Positions 16,220-24,795 are shown, numbered from the stretch's first letter. The stretch is 26,582 nucleotides of DNA from an uncultured Oscillospiraceae bacterium (GCA_910587285.1 CAJULM010000036.1:1-26582); one strand, 5' to 3'. Made by a program: numbers and translations. Notes: a model not told the origin generated them from the sequence alone.

Positions 16220-16725
16220 GCGGACACCTCCTGGGGTTTCGTTGTCATGATGCGGTACAGCTCGGTGTCCTTGGGGAAGCGGTCCACGAAAGGAAGGATC
16301 ACATTCCCATAGAATAGCAGCCCCTCGCCCTCGCCGGAGTGGGTGACATAGGAGAGCTGGTGGGGGCTGATGTTGAGCTGTTTGGCAAGGATCTGCCGGT
16401 CCCCCGCCGCCTGATTGAGCATATAGATGAAGTCGGAATTTTCAAATATATTCTCCACTTCCCGGCTTGCCAGCAGATCCTTGATATTCTGCGTGATGCC
16501 TGTGGGGACGCCGCCCCATTTGCGGAACCGCTTCCATATCTCCACGCTCCAACTCGCCAGCTCCCCCTTCAAGAGCAAATGGAACTCATCCACATAGTAG
16601 CGGGTGGTCCTGCCCAGCCCCCGGTTTACCGTGACACGGTTCCACACCTGATCCTGGATGACCAGCATACCGAGCTGCTTCAACTGCTTGCCCAGCTCCT
16701 TGATATCGTAGCATGCGGAGTGTCC
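16216..16725 (-). pseudogene. C-terminal fragment of a VirB4/TraE-type conjugation ATPase
   Basis: The frame encodes the last ~165 residues of a VirB4/TraE ATPase: YDIKELGKQLKQLGMLVIQD, the Walker B region RYYVDEFHLLL, FRKWGGVPTGITQN, SREVENIFENSDFIYMLNQ and SYVTHSGEGEGLLFYGN. The Walker A half and everything upstream are absent. Moving upstream, family-like sequence stops at about 16,710 and an in-frame TAA lies at 16726-16728. The junction falls within the left arm of a perfect inverted repeat (16713-16726). An internal ATG at 16683 could start a 155-residue peptide, but it would lack ATP binding, so I treat it as a remnant. Full family members are about 800 residues. The downstream PAPS-like gene overlaps its stop as ATGA, showing the original operon. 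Confidence 0.88.
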
Positions 16726-16762
16726 TTATAGGATTTGAGTATCCTTTGAGGACACTCCGCAT
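16713..16762. repeat. Perfect 14-bp inverted repeat at the virB4 breakpoint
   Basis: ATGCGGAGTGTCCT (16713-16726) is mirrored exactly by AGGACACTCCGCAT (16749-16762). Inside, AGGAT (16730-16734) pairs with ATCCT (16741-16745) around a TTGAGT loop, giving a cruciform or hairpin of 19 pairs. ATTATTTTT follows on the plus strand, so it resembles a terminator in that direction, but no plus-strand gene precedes it. Its left arm replaces the virB4 coding sequence, so it marks a recombination or insertion boundary. It may be the end of a small mobile element or an attachment-type site. Confidence 0.7.
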
Positions 16763-16896
16763 TATTTTTGCTCAAAATTCTATACGGCGATCCGCTCCGG
16801 GGAGTAGCTGACGGCTACTCCCTTTCTCGTCCCCATTGTGATCTCCGTAGCCGGGATTTTCCGGCGGTCAGGGACGGAGAAAGTGCCGATACATAG
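16763..16896. other. Structured non-coding junction with two further stem-loops
   Basis: No convincing gene is present. GGAGTAGC (16801-16808) pairs with GCTACTCC (16814-16821). Directly beside it CTTTCTCGTCCC (16822-16833) pairs with GGGACGGAGAAAG (16871-16883) with one bulge, enclosing a small CCGG/CCGG hairpin. On the minus strand an 18-codon frame (16780-16836, starting MGTRKGVAVSYS, ending ERIAV) follows a GGAG 7 bases upstream. It may be the 5' stub of a deleted gene, a leader peptide, or chance. Confidence 0.4.
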
Positions 16897-16899
16897 AGA

Positions 16900-16923
16900 A
16901 ACACCCCGCAAATGCGAGGTGTT
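16900..16923 (-). terminator. Probable terminator of the greA-lysS operon
   Basis: AACACCCCGCA (16900-16910) and TGCGAGGTGTT (16913-16923) form an 11-position stem with one mismatch and a 2-base loop. Read on the minus strand the stem is followed by TCTCT, a modest pyrimidine tract. It lies 104 bases downstream of the lysS stop with no gene between, which fits a rho-independent terminator. Confidence 0.6.
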
Positions 16924-16937
16924 CCCATCGTGCTATA

Positions 16938-17020
16938 TCAAAATCCTTTTCATTTTTCGTAAGGTTGTCGTAAAGTTTTCAAAACGGGGTCAAAATCCTC
17001 TGAAGCCCTTACGGCACAAC
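16938..17020. repeat. Short direct and inverted repeats just 3' of lysS
   Basis: TCAAAATCCT occurs as a direct repeat at 16938-16947 and 16990-16999. An imperfect inverted pair is also present: GTTGTCGTAAAG at 16964-16975 opposite CCTTACGGCACAAC at 17007-17020. The pair could be part of the lysS 3' end structure or a relic of an integration event next to lysS. It is recorded as structure only. Confidence 0.4.
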
Positions 17021-17026
17021 GACTTT

Positions 17027-18535
17027 TTAATCCAACGGCTTCATCGTGGGGAACAGCAGGACCTCCCGGATGGAGTCGTTATTCGTCAACAGCATCACAC
17101 ACCGGTCGATACCGATGCCCATGCCTCCTGTGGGGGGCAGGCCATATTCCAGAGCGGTGATATAGTCCTCATCCATCATGCCCGCCTCGTCGTCTCCCTT
17201 GGCCCGCAGCTCCACCTGCTTCTGGAAGCGCTGGCGCTGGTCGATGGGGTCGTTGAGCTCGGAGAAGGCATTGCCCATCTCGCTGCGGCAGATAAACAGC
17301 TCAAAGCGCTCGGTGAGCCGGGGGTCCTTGGGGGACCGCTTGGCCAGCGGGGACACGTCCACCGGGTGCATGGTGATAAAGGTGGGCTGAATCAGCTTGC
17401 TCTCCACCCGCTGGTCAAATACCTCGTACAAGGCGTTGCCCCAGGTCTTGTCGGCCGTCTCGGGCAGCTCCACGCCGATGGACTTGGCGGCGGCCACCGC
17501 CTCCTCGTCGGAGTCCATGGCCATAAAGTCCAAACCGGTGTATTGCTTCACTGCCTCGTACATGGGCAGGCGGGGCCAGCCGGGGGTCAGGTCAATCTGT
17601 TCCCCCTGCCACTCCACCTGATAGGTGTCCAAAATCTTCTGAGCGGCAGAGGAAAGCAGGTCTTCAAACAGGTCCATCATGTCGTTAAAATCGGCATAGG
17701 CCTGATACAGCTCAATGGTGGTGAACTCCGGGTTGTGCCGGTTGTCCATGCCCTCGTTGCGGAAGATGCGGCCCATCTCATACACCCGCTCCAGCCCGCC
17801 CACAATCAGCCGCTTCAGCGGAAGCTCGGTGGCGATACGCATATACATATCAATATCCAAAGTATTGTGGTGGGTGATAAAGGGCCGGGCGGTGGCCCCG
17901 CCGGAGATGGTGTTCAACACCGGCGTCTCCACCTCCATGTAGCCCCGTGCGTCCATAAAGTCCCGAACGTACTTGATAAACTGGGAGCGGATGATGAAGT
18001 TGCGCTTCACGTCCGGGTTGACGATCAGGTCCACATAGCGCTGACGGCAGCGGGTCTCCACGTCGGTGAGGCCGTGGAACTTCTCCGGCAGCGGCAGCAG
18101 GGACTTGGACAGCAGCGTGATGGTCTTGGCCTTGATGGAGATCTCTCCTCGCTTGGTGCGGAACACCTCGCCTTCCGCCCCCACGATGTCGCCAATGTCG
18201 TACTTCTTGAACACGGCCAGGGCTTCCTCGCCCACATCGTCAATACGCACGTAGAGCTGAATCCGGCCCGCGCCGTCCTGAAGGTCGGCAAATACGGCCT
18301 TGCCCATGCCGCGCTTGCTCATCAGGCGACCGGCCAGACGGACCGTCTGCCCCTCCATCTCGTCAAAGCGGTCCTTCACCTCGTCGCTGTGGTGAGTCAC
18401 GTCAAATTTTGTGATCTGAAACGGGTCCTGCCCGCGATTTTGGAGGTCCGCCAGCTTATCCCGGCGGACCTGAAGCAGCTCGGACAGCGAGGGCTCCTCC
18501 TGAACGGTCTGGTTGTCGTTTCTCTGCTCAGACAT
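17027..18535 (-). CDS. lysS: Lysyl-tRNA synthetase, class II
   Basis: A 502-residue protein of normal family length. The N-terminal OB-fold anticodon-binding domain (about 60-170, TVRLAGRLMSKRGMGKAVFA) is followed by the class II catalytic core with motif 2 (RIFRNEGMDNRHNPEFTTIE, about 257-276) and motif 3 (GGMGIGIDRCVML near the C-terminus). The lysine- and ATP-binding residues sit in these motifs. It charges tRNA-Lys in the cytoplasm. The ATG at 18535 follows AAAGGAG 9 bases upstream. It lies 37 bases downstream of greA on the same strand and probably shares the greA promoter at 19154-19182, an arrangement common in Bacillota. A terminator-like hairpin follows at 16900-16923. Confidence 0.97.
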   Translation of the reverse strand: MSEQRNDNQTVQEEPSLSELLQVRRDKLADLQNRGQDPFQITKFDVTHHSDEVKDRFDEMEGQTVRLAGRLMSKRGMGKAVFADLQDGAGRIQLYVRIDDVGEEALAVFKKYDIGDIVGAEGEVFRTKRGEISIKAKTITLLSKSLLPLPEKFHGLTDVETRCRQRYVDLIVNPDVKRNFIIRSQFIKYVRDFMDARGYMEVETPVLNTISGGATARPFITHHNTLDIDMYMRIATELPLKRLIVGGLERVYEMGRIFRNEGMDNRHNPEFTTIELYQAYADFNDMMDLFEDLLSSAAQKILDTYQVEWQGEQIDLTPGWPRLPMYEAVKQYTGLDFMAMDSDEEAVAAAKSIGVELPETADKTWGNALYEVFDQRVESKLIQPTFITMHPVDVSPLAKRSPKDPRLTERFELFICRSEMGNAFSELNDPIDQRQRFQKQVELRAKGDDEAGMMDEDYITALEYGLPPTGGMGIGIDRCVMLLTNNDSIREVLLFPTMKPLD

Positions 18536-18572
18536 AACTGTCTCTCCTTTATTTCATCGGAAGGGCCGCCGC

Positions 18573-19046
18573 TCATCGCTGAATGGCCACTACCTCATAC
18601 TCAATATTGCCGGCGGGAGCCTCCACCACCGCCACCTCGCCGATGGCCTTGCCCAGCAGCGCCCTGCCAAAGGGGGACTCCTCCGAGATACGCCCGTTCA
18701 TGGGGTCCGCCTCCTGGGAGCCCACCACCTGATAGGTCTCCTCCTCGCCGGTGGCCACATCCTTTACCGTAATCCGGCTCCCGGTGCGCACCGCGTTGGG
18801 GTCCGTGGCGTGCTCCTCAATGACCACGCAGTTTGACAAAATATTCTCCAGCTCGGCAATGCGGGAGTATAGCTTGCCCTGTTCGTTTTTTGCTTCGTCA
18901 TATTCGCTGTTCTCCGACAGATCGCCAAAGGACCTGGCCTCCTTGATCTGGTCGGCCACCTCTTTTTCCCGCACGGTTTTGAGATAGGTCAGCTCGCTTT
19001 TCAGTTCCTCCAAACGCTCCGCGCTCAGTTTGTATTCCTTGGCCAT
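18573..19046 (-). CDS. greA: Transcription elongation factor GreA
   Basis: A 157-residue protein starting MAKEYKLSAERLEELKSEL. Residues 1-75 are the N-terminal coiled coil that enters the RNA polymerase secondary channel, with the acidic tip GDLSENSEYDEAK (D42 and E45 correspond to the catalytic pair of the family). The C-terminal FKBP-like domain includes SPFGRALLGKAIGEV. It rescues backtracked polymerase by stimulating transcript cleavage. I chose the ATG at 19046, with AAAGGATGG upstream, over an in-frame ATG at 19106, because family members begin here and the intervening residues are not conserved. A consensus promoter lies about 110 bases upstream, and lysS follows after 37 bases. Confidence 0.96.
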   Translation of the reverse strand: MAKEYKLSAERLEELKSELTYLKTVREKEVADQIKEARSFGDLSENSEYDEAKNEQGKLYSRIAELENILSNCVVIEEHATDPNAVRTGSRITVKDVATGEEETYQVVGSQEADPMNGRISEESPFGRALLGKAIGEVAVVEAPAGNIEYEVVAIQR

Positions 19047-19153
19047 GTCGGTCCCATCCTTTCTTCTGCCCGCGCCGGATTTCCCACGCGGCAGCATCAA
19101 AAACATACGGCGGGAAACGCTGCCTCTCCCGCTTGATACAGTGGTTCTATGGA

Positions 19154-19182
19154 ATTATAGTTACTTTATTCCCTTTTGTCAA
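19154..19182 (-). promoter_or_regulatory. Consensus sigma-A promoter of greA-lysS
   Basis: On the minus strand TTGACA (19182-19177) and TATAAT (19159-19154) are both perfect matches to consensus with a 17-base spacer. Transcription would start near 19147, giving a leader of about 100 bases before greA. I saw no riboswitch or T-box-like structure in the leader by eye. Confidence 0.85.
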
Positions 19183-19322
19183 GAGGTTCCAGCCGTTCCG
19201 GCGGTATTTGTCCTGTTTTTGCCATGCTCGGAGCGGCAATATCCAGCGGGCACAATAAATTTCCCAAATCCCGCAGCAAAAGCCTCCTGCTTCCCTGCCA
19301 AAAGGGGGAGCGCCATAGCCGA

Positions 19323-19352
19323 ACGCGGTAAGCCGCTCATGGCTTACCGCGT
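19323..19352 (-). terminator. Hairpin terminator after the sensor kinase operon
   Basis: ACGCGGTAAGCC (19323-19334) and GGCTTACCGCGT (19341-19352) form a perfect 12-bp stem with a 6-base loop, 18 bases after the stop of the kinase gene. An outer GGGGG/CCCCC pairing and a short TTTT run about 30 bases further extend it on the minus strand. The stretch 19183-19322, between here and the greA promoter, shows nothing else. Confidence 0.6.
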
Positions 19353-19370
19353 CCCCCTCTCTCTTACGCC

Positions 19371-21956
19371 TTATTTCAAATATTTTTTCAGCTTGTAGGT
19401 GACGGCCTGGATATCAATCGGCTTCGCCAAATGGTCGTTCATGCCGCACTCCAAGCACTTTTGAATGTCCTCCGAAAACGCGTCCGCCGTCATTGCGATA
19501 ATGGGAATATCCGCGTCCTCCCGCTTCAGTCCCCGGATGGCCGCAGTAGCCTCGTAGCCGTCCATAACGGGCATACGCACGTCCATAATAATCGCGTCAT
19601 AATACCCCACGGGGGACTTCTCAAACCGTTCGACACAGATTTTTCCGTTTTCCGCCCAATCCAAATCCAGCTCAAGGACGGAAAGCAGCTCCCTCGCCAC
19701 CTCCCAGTTGAGCTCGTTATCCTCCGCCAATAGGATATGCTTCCCCTGAAGCACCAGCTCTACCGCTCCCCTGGCGTCGGCAGTTTCCTCATCCGCAGCG
19801 CCGGCAAGTCCCTTCAGCGCGTCGAACAGGGTGGATCTGAACAGCGGCCTGGAGATAAACCTGGAAATCCCCGCTTCTCTGGCCTCCTCCTCCATCCCGC
19901 TCCAGTCGCAGGCCGAGAGCAGCAGCGCCGGGCCGTCCTCCCCACTGCTCAGGCGTATGGCCCGGGCCGCCTCAATCCCATTCATGTCCGGCAGCTTCCA
20001 TCCCAGCACAACCGCCTGATAGCCATCCTCCCGGGAACGGCATTCCTCAATTCGTTCCAGCGCCCGCTCTCCGCTCAGACACCATTCGGAGCGGATTCCA
20101 ATGGCCTCCAGCTCGCGAACCGCATTGGCACATAACCGTTCGTCGCCATCCACCACCAGCACCTTCCAGCCGGGAAGCGCCGCATCCTGCTCCCGCTCCT
20201 CCGCCTTTGCCAGATCGACCACCACATGGAACTCGCTGCCGCAGCCCTGCTCGCTGCGGACGGAAATAGCGCCGCCCATGGCGTCCACAATACACTTGGT
20301 GATTGCCATTCCCAGCCCGGACCCCTCTGTCTTCTGTACGCGGGTGTTGTCCTCCCGGCTGAAGGATTCAAATATCATCGTCTGATATTCTTCCGACATA
20401 CCGATCCCCGTATCGCTCACCAGGAAATGGGTGCGGACACGGGACGCATCCTCCGGCAGCGCCTCCTGATACACAAGCACCTGAACAGAGCCCTTCTCCG
20501 GCGTAAATTTGACGGCATTCCCCAGCAGGTTGATCAGCACCTGGTTCAGCCGCACGCTGTCGCAGTACACCTTCTCTGAGAGAATTTCGTAGGCCGCCGC
20601 GTTGAACTGCTGATTTTTCGCCTTGACCTGGGGCTGCATGATATTGACGATGCTGTCCATCACCTCTCTCAACGACACCGGCTCCATATTCAGCGTCATT
20701 TTGCCGCTTTCAATCTTAGAGATGTCCAATACGTCGTTGATCAGCCCCAGCAGATGCTTGCTGGACAGCGCAATTTTACTCAGATAATCCTGAACCTGTT
20801 CCGGATTGCCCGTATTATCCAGGGCCAAGGAGGTCATCCCGATGATGGCATTCATGGGGGTGCGTATATCGTGGCTCATGCTGGAGAGAAAATCCTGCTT
20901 TGCCGCGTTGGCGTGCTCCGCCTCCTTCCGCGCCCGTTCAGCGTCCTCCCGCGCCATATCCATTTCTGTGTTCACGCGCTGCAATTCAGATACCTGCAGC
21001 TTGAAAAATTTCAGGTACTGAAAGAATATGTAGAGAAGCATGGCAATCACTACAAAGGAGGCGCCGTAAACGAGGGCAAGCCAGCAGCTGCCCATGCCGG
21101 AAATCGTGCGATCCAGCCCCTCAAAGGGAAGCACCGTCACCAGATACCATTCGCAGTAAGGCAGATCGGTGCAGTACAGGTGGTGGCGCGACTCCCCATT
21201 TTTCAGAATCATGGAATAGTCTTCGCTTGCATCCATGGCCGCCATGAGCTGCTCAATATAGGAAGCCGACTCCCCATTTTGGCCCTCAAAAATGCTGGAG
21301 AGCCTGTCAAAATAATTATTGTGGACATCCCTCTCGTTCCCGACGACATAGCTGCCATCCTCTCGTATAACAAACGAATACATCAGCGAACTGTCCTCAT
21401 CCAGAAAGAGGACCTCGCCCATATATTTGGTAGAAAGCCCCACCACCATGGCAAGGCTGTCGCTTCCATCGGACATGGGATATTCACAGGGAACGCCAAA
21501 CACAATCACACCGTCCCCGCCGCTGTTCACTGCGGACGCCGCTTTGCGCTCCCCGTTCCGCAGGCTCTCCAAAAAGGGCTCAGGGTGGTTCAGCTCCACA
21601 GAATCGCCGTAAATCATCTCAATTTCACCGTCGGGCGAATACAGGGCGGCGCACAAAAATTGTCTTGCCCGCGCACCATACTCAATCTCCTCCTTGGAGC
21701 CGTAACCCGAAGCTCCGTCCCCTGCCGCGATGCGCGCGATGGACTCCGCCATTGTCAGGCGAAGCTCAATAATCGTCTCAAAGTGGAGGGACACCTGCTC
21801 ATTCATTCCGGACATATAAGCGGTGCCTATCTCCTCAATCGTGCTTTCACTCATATTGTGAATGGATATTCCGAGGAAGGAAAACACGAAAGCAGTTAAA
21901 CAAATGATTACCGCTATGCTGATTTTCAAGGAACGCGGCAAAGCCTTGTTTTTCAT
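19371..21956 (-). CDS. Membrane hybrid histidine kinase with a degenerate and an intact receiver domain
   Basis: 861 residues: transmembrane helix 1 (about 11-33), extracellular sensor of Cache-like size (34-288), transmembrane helix 2 (290-314), coiled coil (320-352), HisKA with H362 in SSMSHDIRTP, HATPase (N480, DTGIGM 515-520, GSGLGM 545-550), receiver 1 (597-715) and receiver 2 (739-858, D792 in IIMDVRMPVMDG, K845). In receiver 1 the expected phospho-Asp position reads VVLGWKLPDMNG, with Gly at 652, and the usual Lys before Pro is Arg703, so it is probably not phosphorylated. A signal outside the cell would drive His-to-Asp transfer to receiver 2. No output or HPt domain is present. GGAGATGG precedes the ATG. 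It lies 70 bases after the GAF-PAS kinase, probably in one operon. Confidence 0.93.
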   Translation of the reverse strand: MKNKALPRSLKISIAVIICLTAFVFSFLGISIHNMSESTIEEIGTAYMSGMNEQVSLHFETIIELRLTMAESIARIAAGDGASGYGSKEEIEYGARARQFLCAALYSPDGEIEMIYGDSVELNHPEPFLESLRNGERKAASAVNSGGDGVIVFGVPCEYPMSDGSDSLAMVVGLSTKYMGEVLFLDEDSSLMYSFVIREDGSYVVGNERDVHNNYFDRLSSIFEGQNGESASYIEQLMAAMDASEDYSMILKNGESRHHLYCTDLPYCEWYLVTVLPFEGLDRTISGMGSCWLALVYGASFVVIAMLLYIFFQYLKFFKLQVSELQRVNTEMDMAREDAERARKEAEHANAAKQDFLSSMSHDIRTPMNAIIGMTSLALDNTGNPEQVQDYLSKIALSSKHLLGLINDVLDISKIESGKMTLNMEPVSLREVMDSIVNIMQPQVKAKNQQFNAAAYEILSEKVYCDSVRLNQVLINLLGNAVKFTPEKGSVQVLVYQEALPEDASRVRTHFLVSDTGIGMSEEYQTMIFESFSREDNTRVQKTEGSGLGMAITKCIVDAMGGAISVRSEQGCGSEFHVVVDLAKAEEREQDAALPGWKVLVVDGDERLCANAVRELEAIGIRSEWCLSGERALERIEECRSREDGYQAVVLGWKLPDMNGIEAARAIRLSSGEDGPALLLSACDWSGMEEEAREAGISRFISRPLFRSTLFDALKGLAGAADEETADARGAVELVLQGKHILLAEDNELNWEVARELLSVLELDLDWAENGKICVERFEKSPVGYYDAIIMDVRMPVMDGYEATAAIRGLKREDADIPIIAMTADAFSEDIQKCLECGMNDHLAKPIDIQAVTYKLKKYLK

Positions 21957-22026
21957 ACTTTTTCCATCTCCACAGTTTTTTCATATTTGCGCCGTCTGCC
22001 CTCCGGGCATCAGCCGCTCCCCTGGC

Positions 22027-24612
22027 CTAACAGCCTTTCAGCCGGCTCATGACCTGGAACATTTTGCGGATATCCACCGGCTTCGCCAGATGTTCGTTCA
22101 TCCCGGCATCCTTCGCCATCGCCACATCCTCCTCAAACGCATTCGCTGACAGCGCTATGATCGGCACGGCTTCCGCGTCCGGCCGCTTCATGCCGCGGAT
22201 CACGCGGGCCGCTTCATATCCGCTCATCACCGGCATCATCAAATCCATCAGTATGCAGTCAAATGTCCCCGGCCCGGACGCGGCAAACGCATCCACGGCG
22301 GCCTTCCCGTCGTTGGCAGTCACAACCTCCGCGCCCGCCTCCCTGAGAATGTACTCTACGATCTCACAGTTGATCTCATTGTCCTCCACCAGCAGCACAC
22401 GCATCCCGGCAACATCGCCCTGCACGTCCCAGTTATCGCCCGCGGGCGCTCCGCTCCGGGCCTCGTCAACGCGAAGGGGCAGAGTAATCCGAACCACGCT
22501 CCCCCTGCCGAGCTGGCTGTCCACCTCAACCGTCCCCTTCATTTGGTCAACCAGCTTCTTCACAATGGACATACCCAGCCCAACGCCATGATAGTTTGTC
22601 CTCGCATCCTGATGCTCCTGGGTAAACGGCTCGAAAATATGCTCCTTGAAATCCTCCCCAATGCCGATGCCGGTATCTTCAATGACAAAGCGGCAGCTTG
22701 CGGTCCCATCCCGGAAGGCAGCCTCCTCCGCCCGGACAAATACGGAGCCGTGGGGGCGGTTATATTTCAGCGCGTTGTCAATGACATTGATCAGGATCTG
22801 CCTCAAATGAAGCGGATTTCCAATCACTCTGCCATGCCGCAGGCCGGACTTCTCCAGCTCCAGACGGATTCCCCGCTCCTCCGCCAAGGGGGACAGGACC
22901 GCGATGCAGTCCTCCACCGCACCATGAAGGTCAAACGGCTCCTCCACTGCCGCCGGCCTCCCGCTCTCCAGCTTGCTGACCTGGAGAACGTCGTTCACCA
23001 GGGACAGCAGGTGCTCCGTTGACACACGGATTTTATTCCGGCACTCTCTCTGCCGCTCCAGGTCATCCTGACTCTTTTCCAAAATGGCCAGCATCCCCAA
23101 AATCCCGTTGATGGGCGTGCGCAGGTCGTGGGACATATCGGAAAGAAATTCGCTCTTTGCCGAGTTTGCCTGTCTCACCCGCTCCAGAAGCTCCATGATG
23201 GACTGCTCCTGTTTCTTCCTTGTCACCATGGTGTCCGTGATGTCCTGATGGTATCCGTTCAGGCAGGCCCCCGGCTTTTTAAATGTTTTATCCGGCACAC
23301 CGCCGCAGCGGACATAGATTTTTCCCAGCGTTGGATGGTTCCAGGGGTAGATCACCTCAGAGCGCCCGGTTTCCAAAATCTCCCGCACCGCCTCCTGCGC
23401 CATCTCCACATAGTCCGGCTCAATGCGCTCAAACCAGTGGCGGTAGCACTCCTCCGGCCCGATCTCGTCCGGCACGCCCAGGAGAATCCGCATGGTTCGA
23501 TCCGCGTACATTCTCGGCTGGCAGCCCTCCTCCAGCTCAATCGTCCAGATGCCGGTCCTGGCCCCCTCCAGAATGTCCTCCAGGCTCCGCCTTGCCTCCT
23601 GCTTGTATTTTTCCTCTTGCTCCACCAGGGCGTTGATATCCCGCTGGGCAAAAATTGCGCAGTTCTCCCCCTCCGTCTTCTCGGTGGCGGAAAAATGAAT
23701 CTCCAGGTATTTCAATCCCAAGAGATTATCCCTTACCTGATGCCGGATAGAAAACTTTTTCTTTTCCCTGAGCTGAGCCAGCACATAGTCCTTTTTTGTC
23801 ATGGCGCGAAGCCGTTCCTGGTCCTGTGGAACCACGCACTTGGAAATGTACCGCTCCATCGCCGCCTGATAGCCGTCCTGAAAATGGGTAGCCCAATCCA
23901 AACCGCTCTGTTCGCTGCTCCGGTATATCTCGCATTCCCCTGTGTCCAGGTTTACCTGATAGATGCCCAGATAGTCCACACTGAGGGCATGGAGAACATT
24001 ATAGCTCCGCTTTTGCAGCTCCCGGAACAGATTCCGCCGTTTCAGGGAGGATACGATGAAATGCGCCGCCGTCTGGAGCATATTCGAGGCATATTCCAAC
24101 GATTTCACAGGGGGATTGTCCACGCCGTAAAACCCGATAATATTTTCGCCGTTATATAAGGGCGCCACCACAAGGGAATGAATGCCCTGGCGCTTCAGAT
24201 TCTCGTACTGAAGGGGAGCGTCCTCCCGGATGTCTTCCAGCCTCTCGATGACAATATGCTTGCCGGTGCTGAAATTCCGGTACCAGCTGGCGCACACCTC
24301 AGCGGGAACATTTTGAAGGTTTTCCTTTTCTGGCTCCACTCCATCGGCCACCCATTCATAGGTGTTGTCATCGCCGCCCAGCTCGTTCTGTTCAAATATG
24401 TAGGCCCGCTCCCCGTTCAGCGCCTTTCCCAAATGCATCAGGAGCACATTCAGCGAATCATCCGGAGTCTCCTCCAGCAAGGCCACCCGAAGGCCCTCGT
24501 TGATGACAACCTCCAAATTCTGAACGCTCCACATATCACTGTGCCGCTCATGGGCCTCCATGGCTGGGACGCCTTCTCCCACCCGTTCAACCAGTTTCTC
24601 TGAATATTCCAT
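22027..24612 (-). CDS. Soluble GAF-PAS-PAS hybrid histidine kinase
   Basis: 861 residues from the ATG at 24612, which I prefer to an in-frame ATG at 24627 because GGAGG lies 8 bases before it. The domains are a GAF-like sensor (about 30-190, with HSLVVAPLYNGENIIGFYGVD), a PAS-like region (about 205-330), a PAS domain (about 345-465, ARTGIWTIELEEG to YHQDITD), HisKA with H495 in SDMSHDLRTP, HATPase (N612, DTGIGIGE, GVGLGMS) and one C-terminal receiver with D790 in CILMDLMMPVMSG and Lys in AKPVD. There are no membrane segments, so it should sense a cytoplasmic signal or ligand. The ligand is not predictable from the sequence. A promoter (24767-24795) reads into it, and the membrane kinase follows after 70 bases. 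Confidence 0.93.
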   Translation of the reverse strand: MEYSEKLVERVGEGVPAMEAHERHSDMWSVQNLEVVINEGLRVALLEETPDDSLNVLLMHLGKALNGERAYIFEQNELGGDDNTYEWVADGVEPEKENLQNVPAEVCASWYRNFSTGKHIVIERLEDIREDAPLQYENLKRQGIHSLVVAPLYNGENIIGFYGVDNPPVKSLEYASNMLQTAAHFIVSSLKRRNLFRELQKRSYNVLHALSVDYLGIYQVNLDTGECEIYRSSEQSGLDWATHFQDGYQAAMERYISKCVVPQDQERLRAMTKKDYVLAQLREKKKFSIRHQVRDNLLGLKYLEIHFSATEKTEGENCAIFAQRDINALVEQEEKYKQEARRSLEDILEGARTGIWTIELEEGCQPRMYADRTMRILLGVPDEIGPEECYRHWFERIEPDYVEMAQEAVREILETGRSEVIYPWNHPTLGKIYVRCGGVPDKTFKKPGACLNGYHQDITDTMVTRKKQEQSIMELLERVRQANSAKSEFLSDMSHDLRTPINGILGMLAILEKSQDDLERQRECRNKIRVSTEHLLSLVNDVLQVSKLESGRPAAVEEPFDLHGAVEDCIAVLSPLAEERGIRLELEKSGLRHGRVIGNPLHLRQILINVIDNALKYNRPHGSVFVRAEEAAFRDGTASCRFVIEDTGIGIGEDFKEHIFEPFTQEHQDARTNYHGVGLGMSIVKKLVDQMKGTVEVDSQLGRGSVVRITLPLRVDEARSGAPAGDNWDVQGDVAGMRVLLVEDNEINCEIVEYILREAGAEVVTANDGKAAVDAFAASGPGTFDCILMDLMMPVMSGYEAARVIRGMKRPDAEAVPIIALSANAFEEDVAMAKDAGMNEHLAKPVDIRKMFQVMSRLKGC

Positions 24613-24766
24613 GTGTCCGTCCTCCATATAGGCCGCTTTCCGGCTAAAACCGCCGCGGCAAATTCCAGTGCGCAGAGAGTTTCCCCAAAAACCGCTGTTT
24701 TGGAATATTTTGCATCATCCTGCTTCGCTCCCACAGCTTCGCCGTAAAGGTCAGAAAATCCTTGCT

Positions 24767-24795
24767 ATAATACCATATGCCCCCAATCACGTCAA
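24767..24795 (-). promoter_or_regulatory. Predicted sigma-A promoter of the two-kinase operon
   Basis: On the minus strand TTGACG (24795-24790) and TATTAT (24772-24767) are separated by exactly 17 bases, each box matching consensus at 5 of 6. The leader to the ATG at 24612 would be about 150 bases. It is divergent from the chemotaxis gene promoter about 46 bases away. Confidence 0.65.

Noticed and set aside
16713..16762. Integron attC site or rho-independent terminator as the explanation of the virB4-edge palindrome
   Set aside because: It lacks attC core-site features and there is no integron integrase or cassette. As a terminator it would face the wrong way for every neighbouring gene.
16838..18772. 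A 644-codon plus-strand frame across lysS
   Set aside because: It lies antisense to a complete lysyl-tRNA synthetase, has no recognisable domain and begins in the hairpin-rich junction.
20754..24159. Plus-strand frames of 343-381 codons opposite the two kinases
   Set aside because: The kinases are complete with all catalytic motifs. The opposite frames lack start signals and known motifs.
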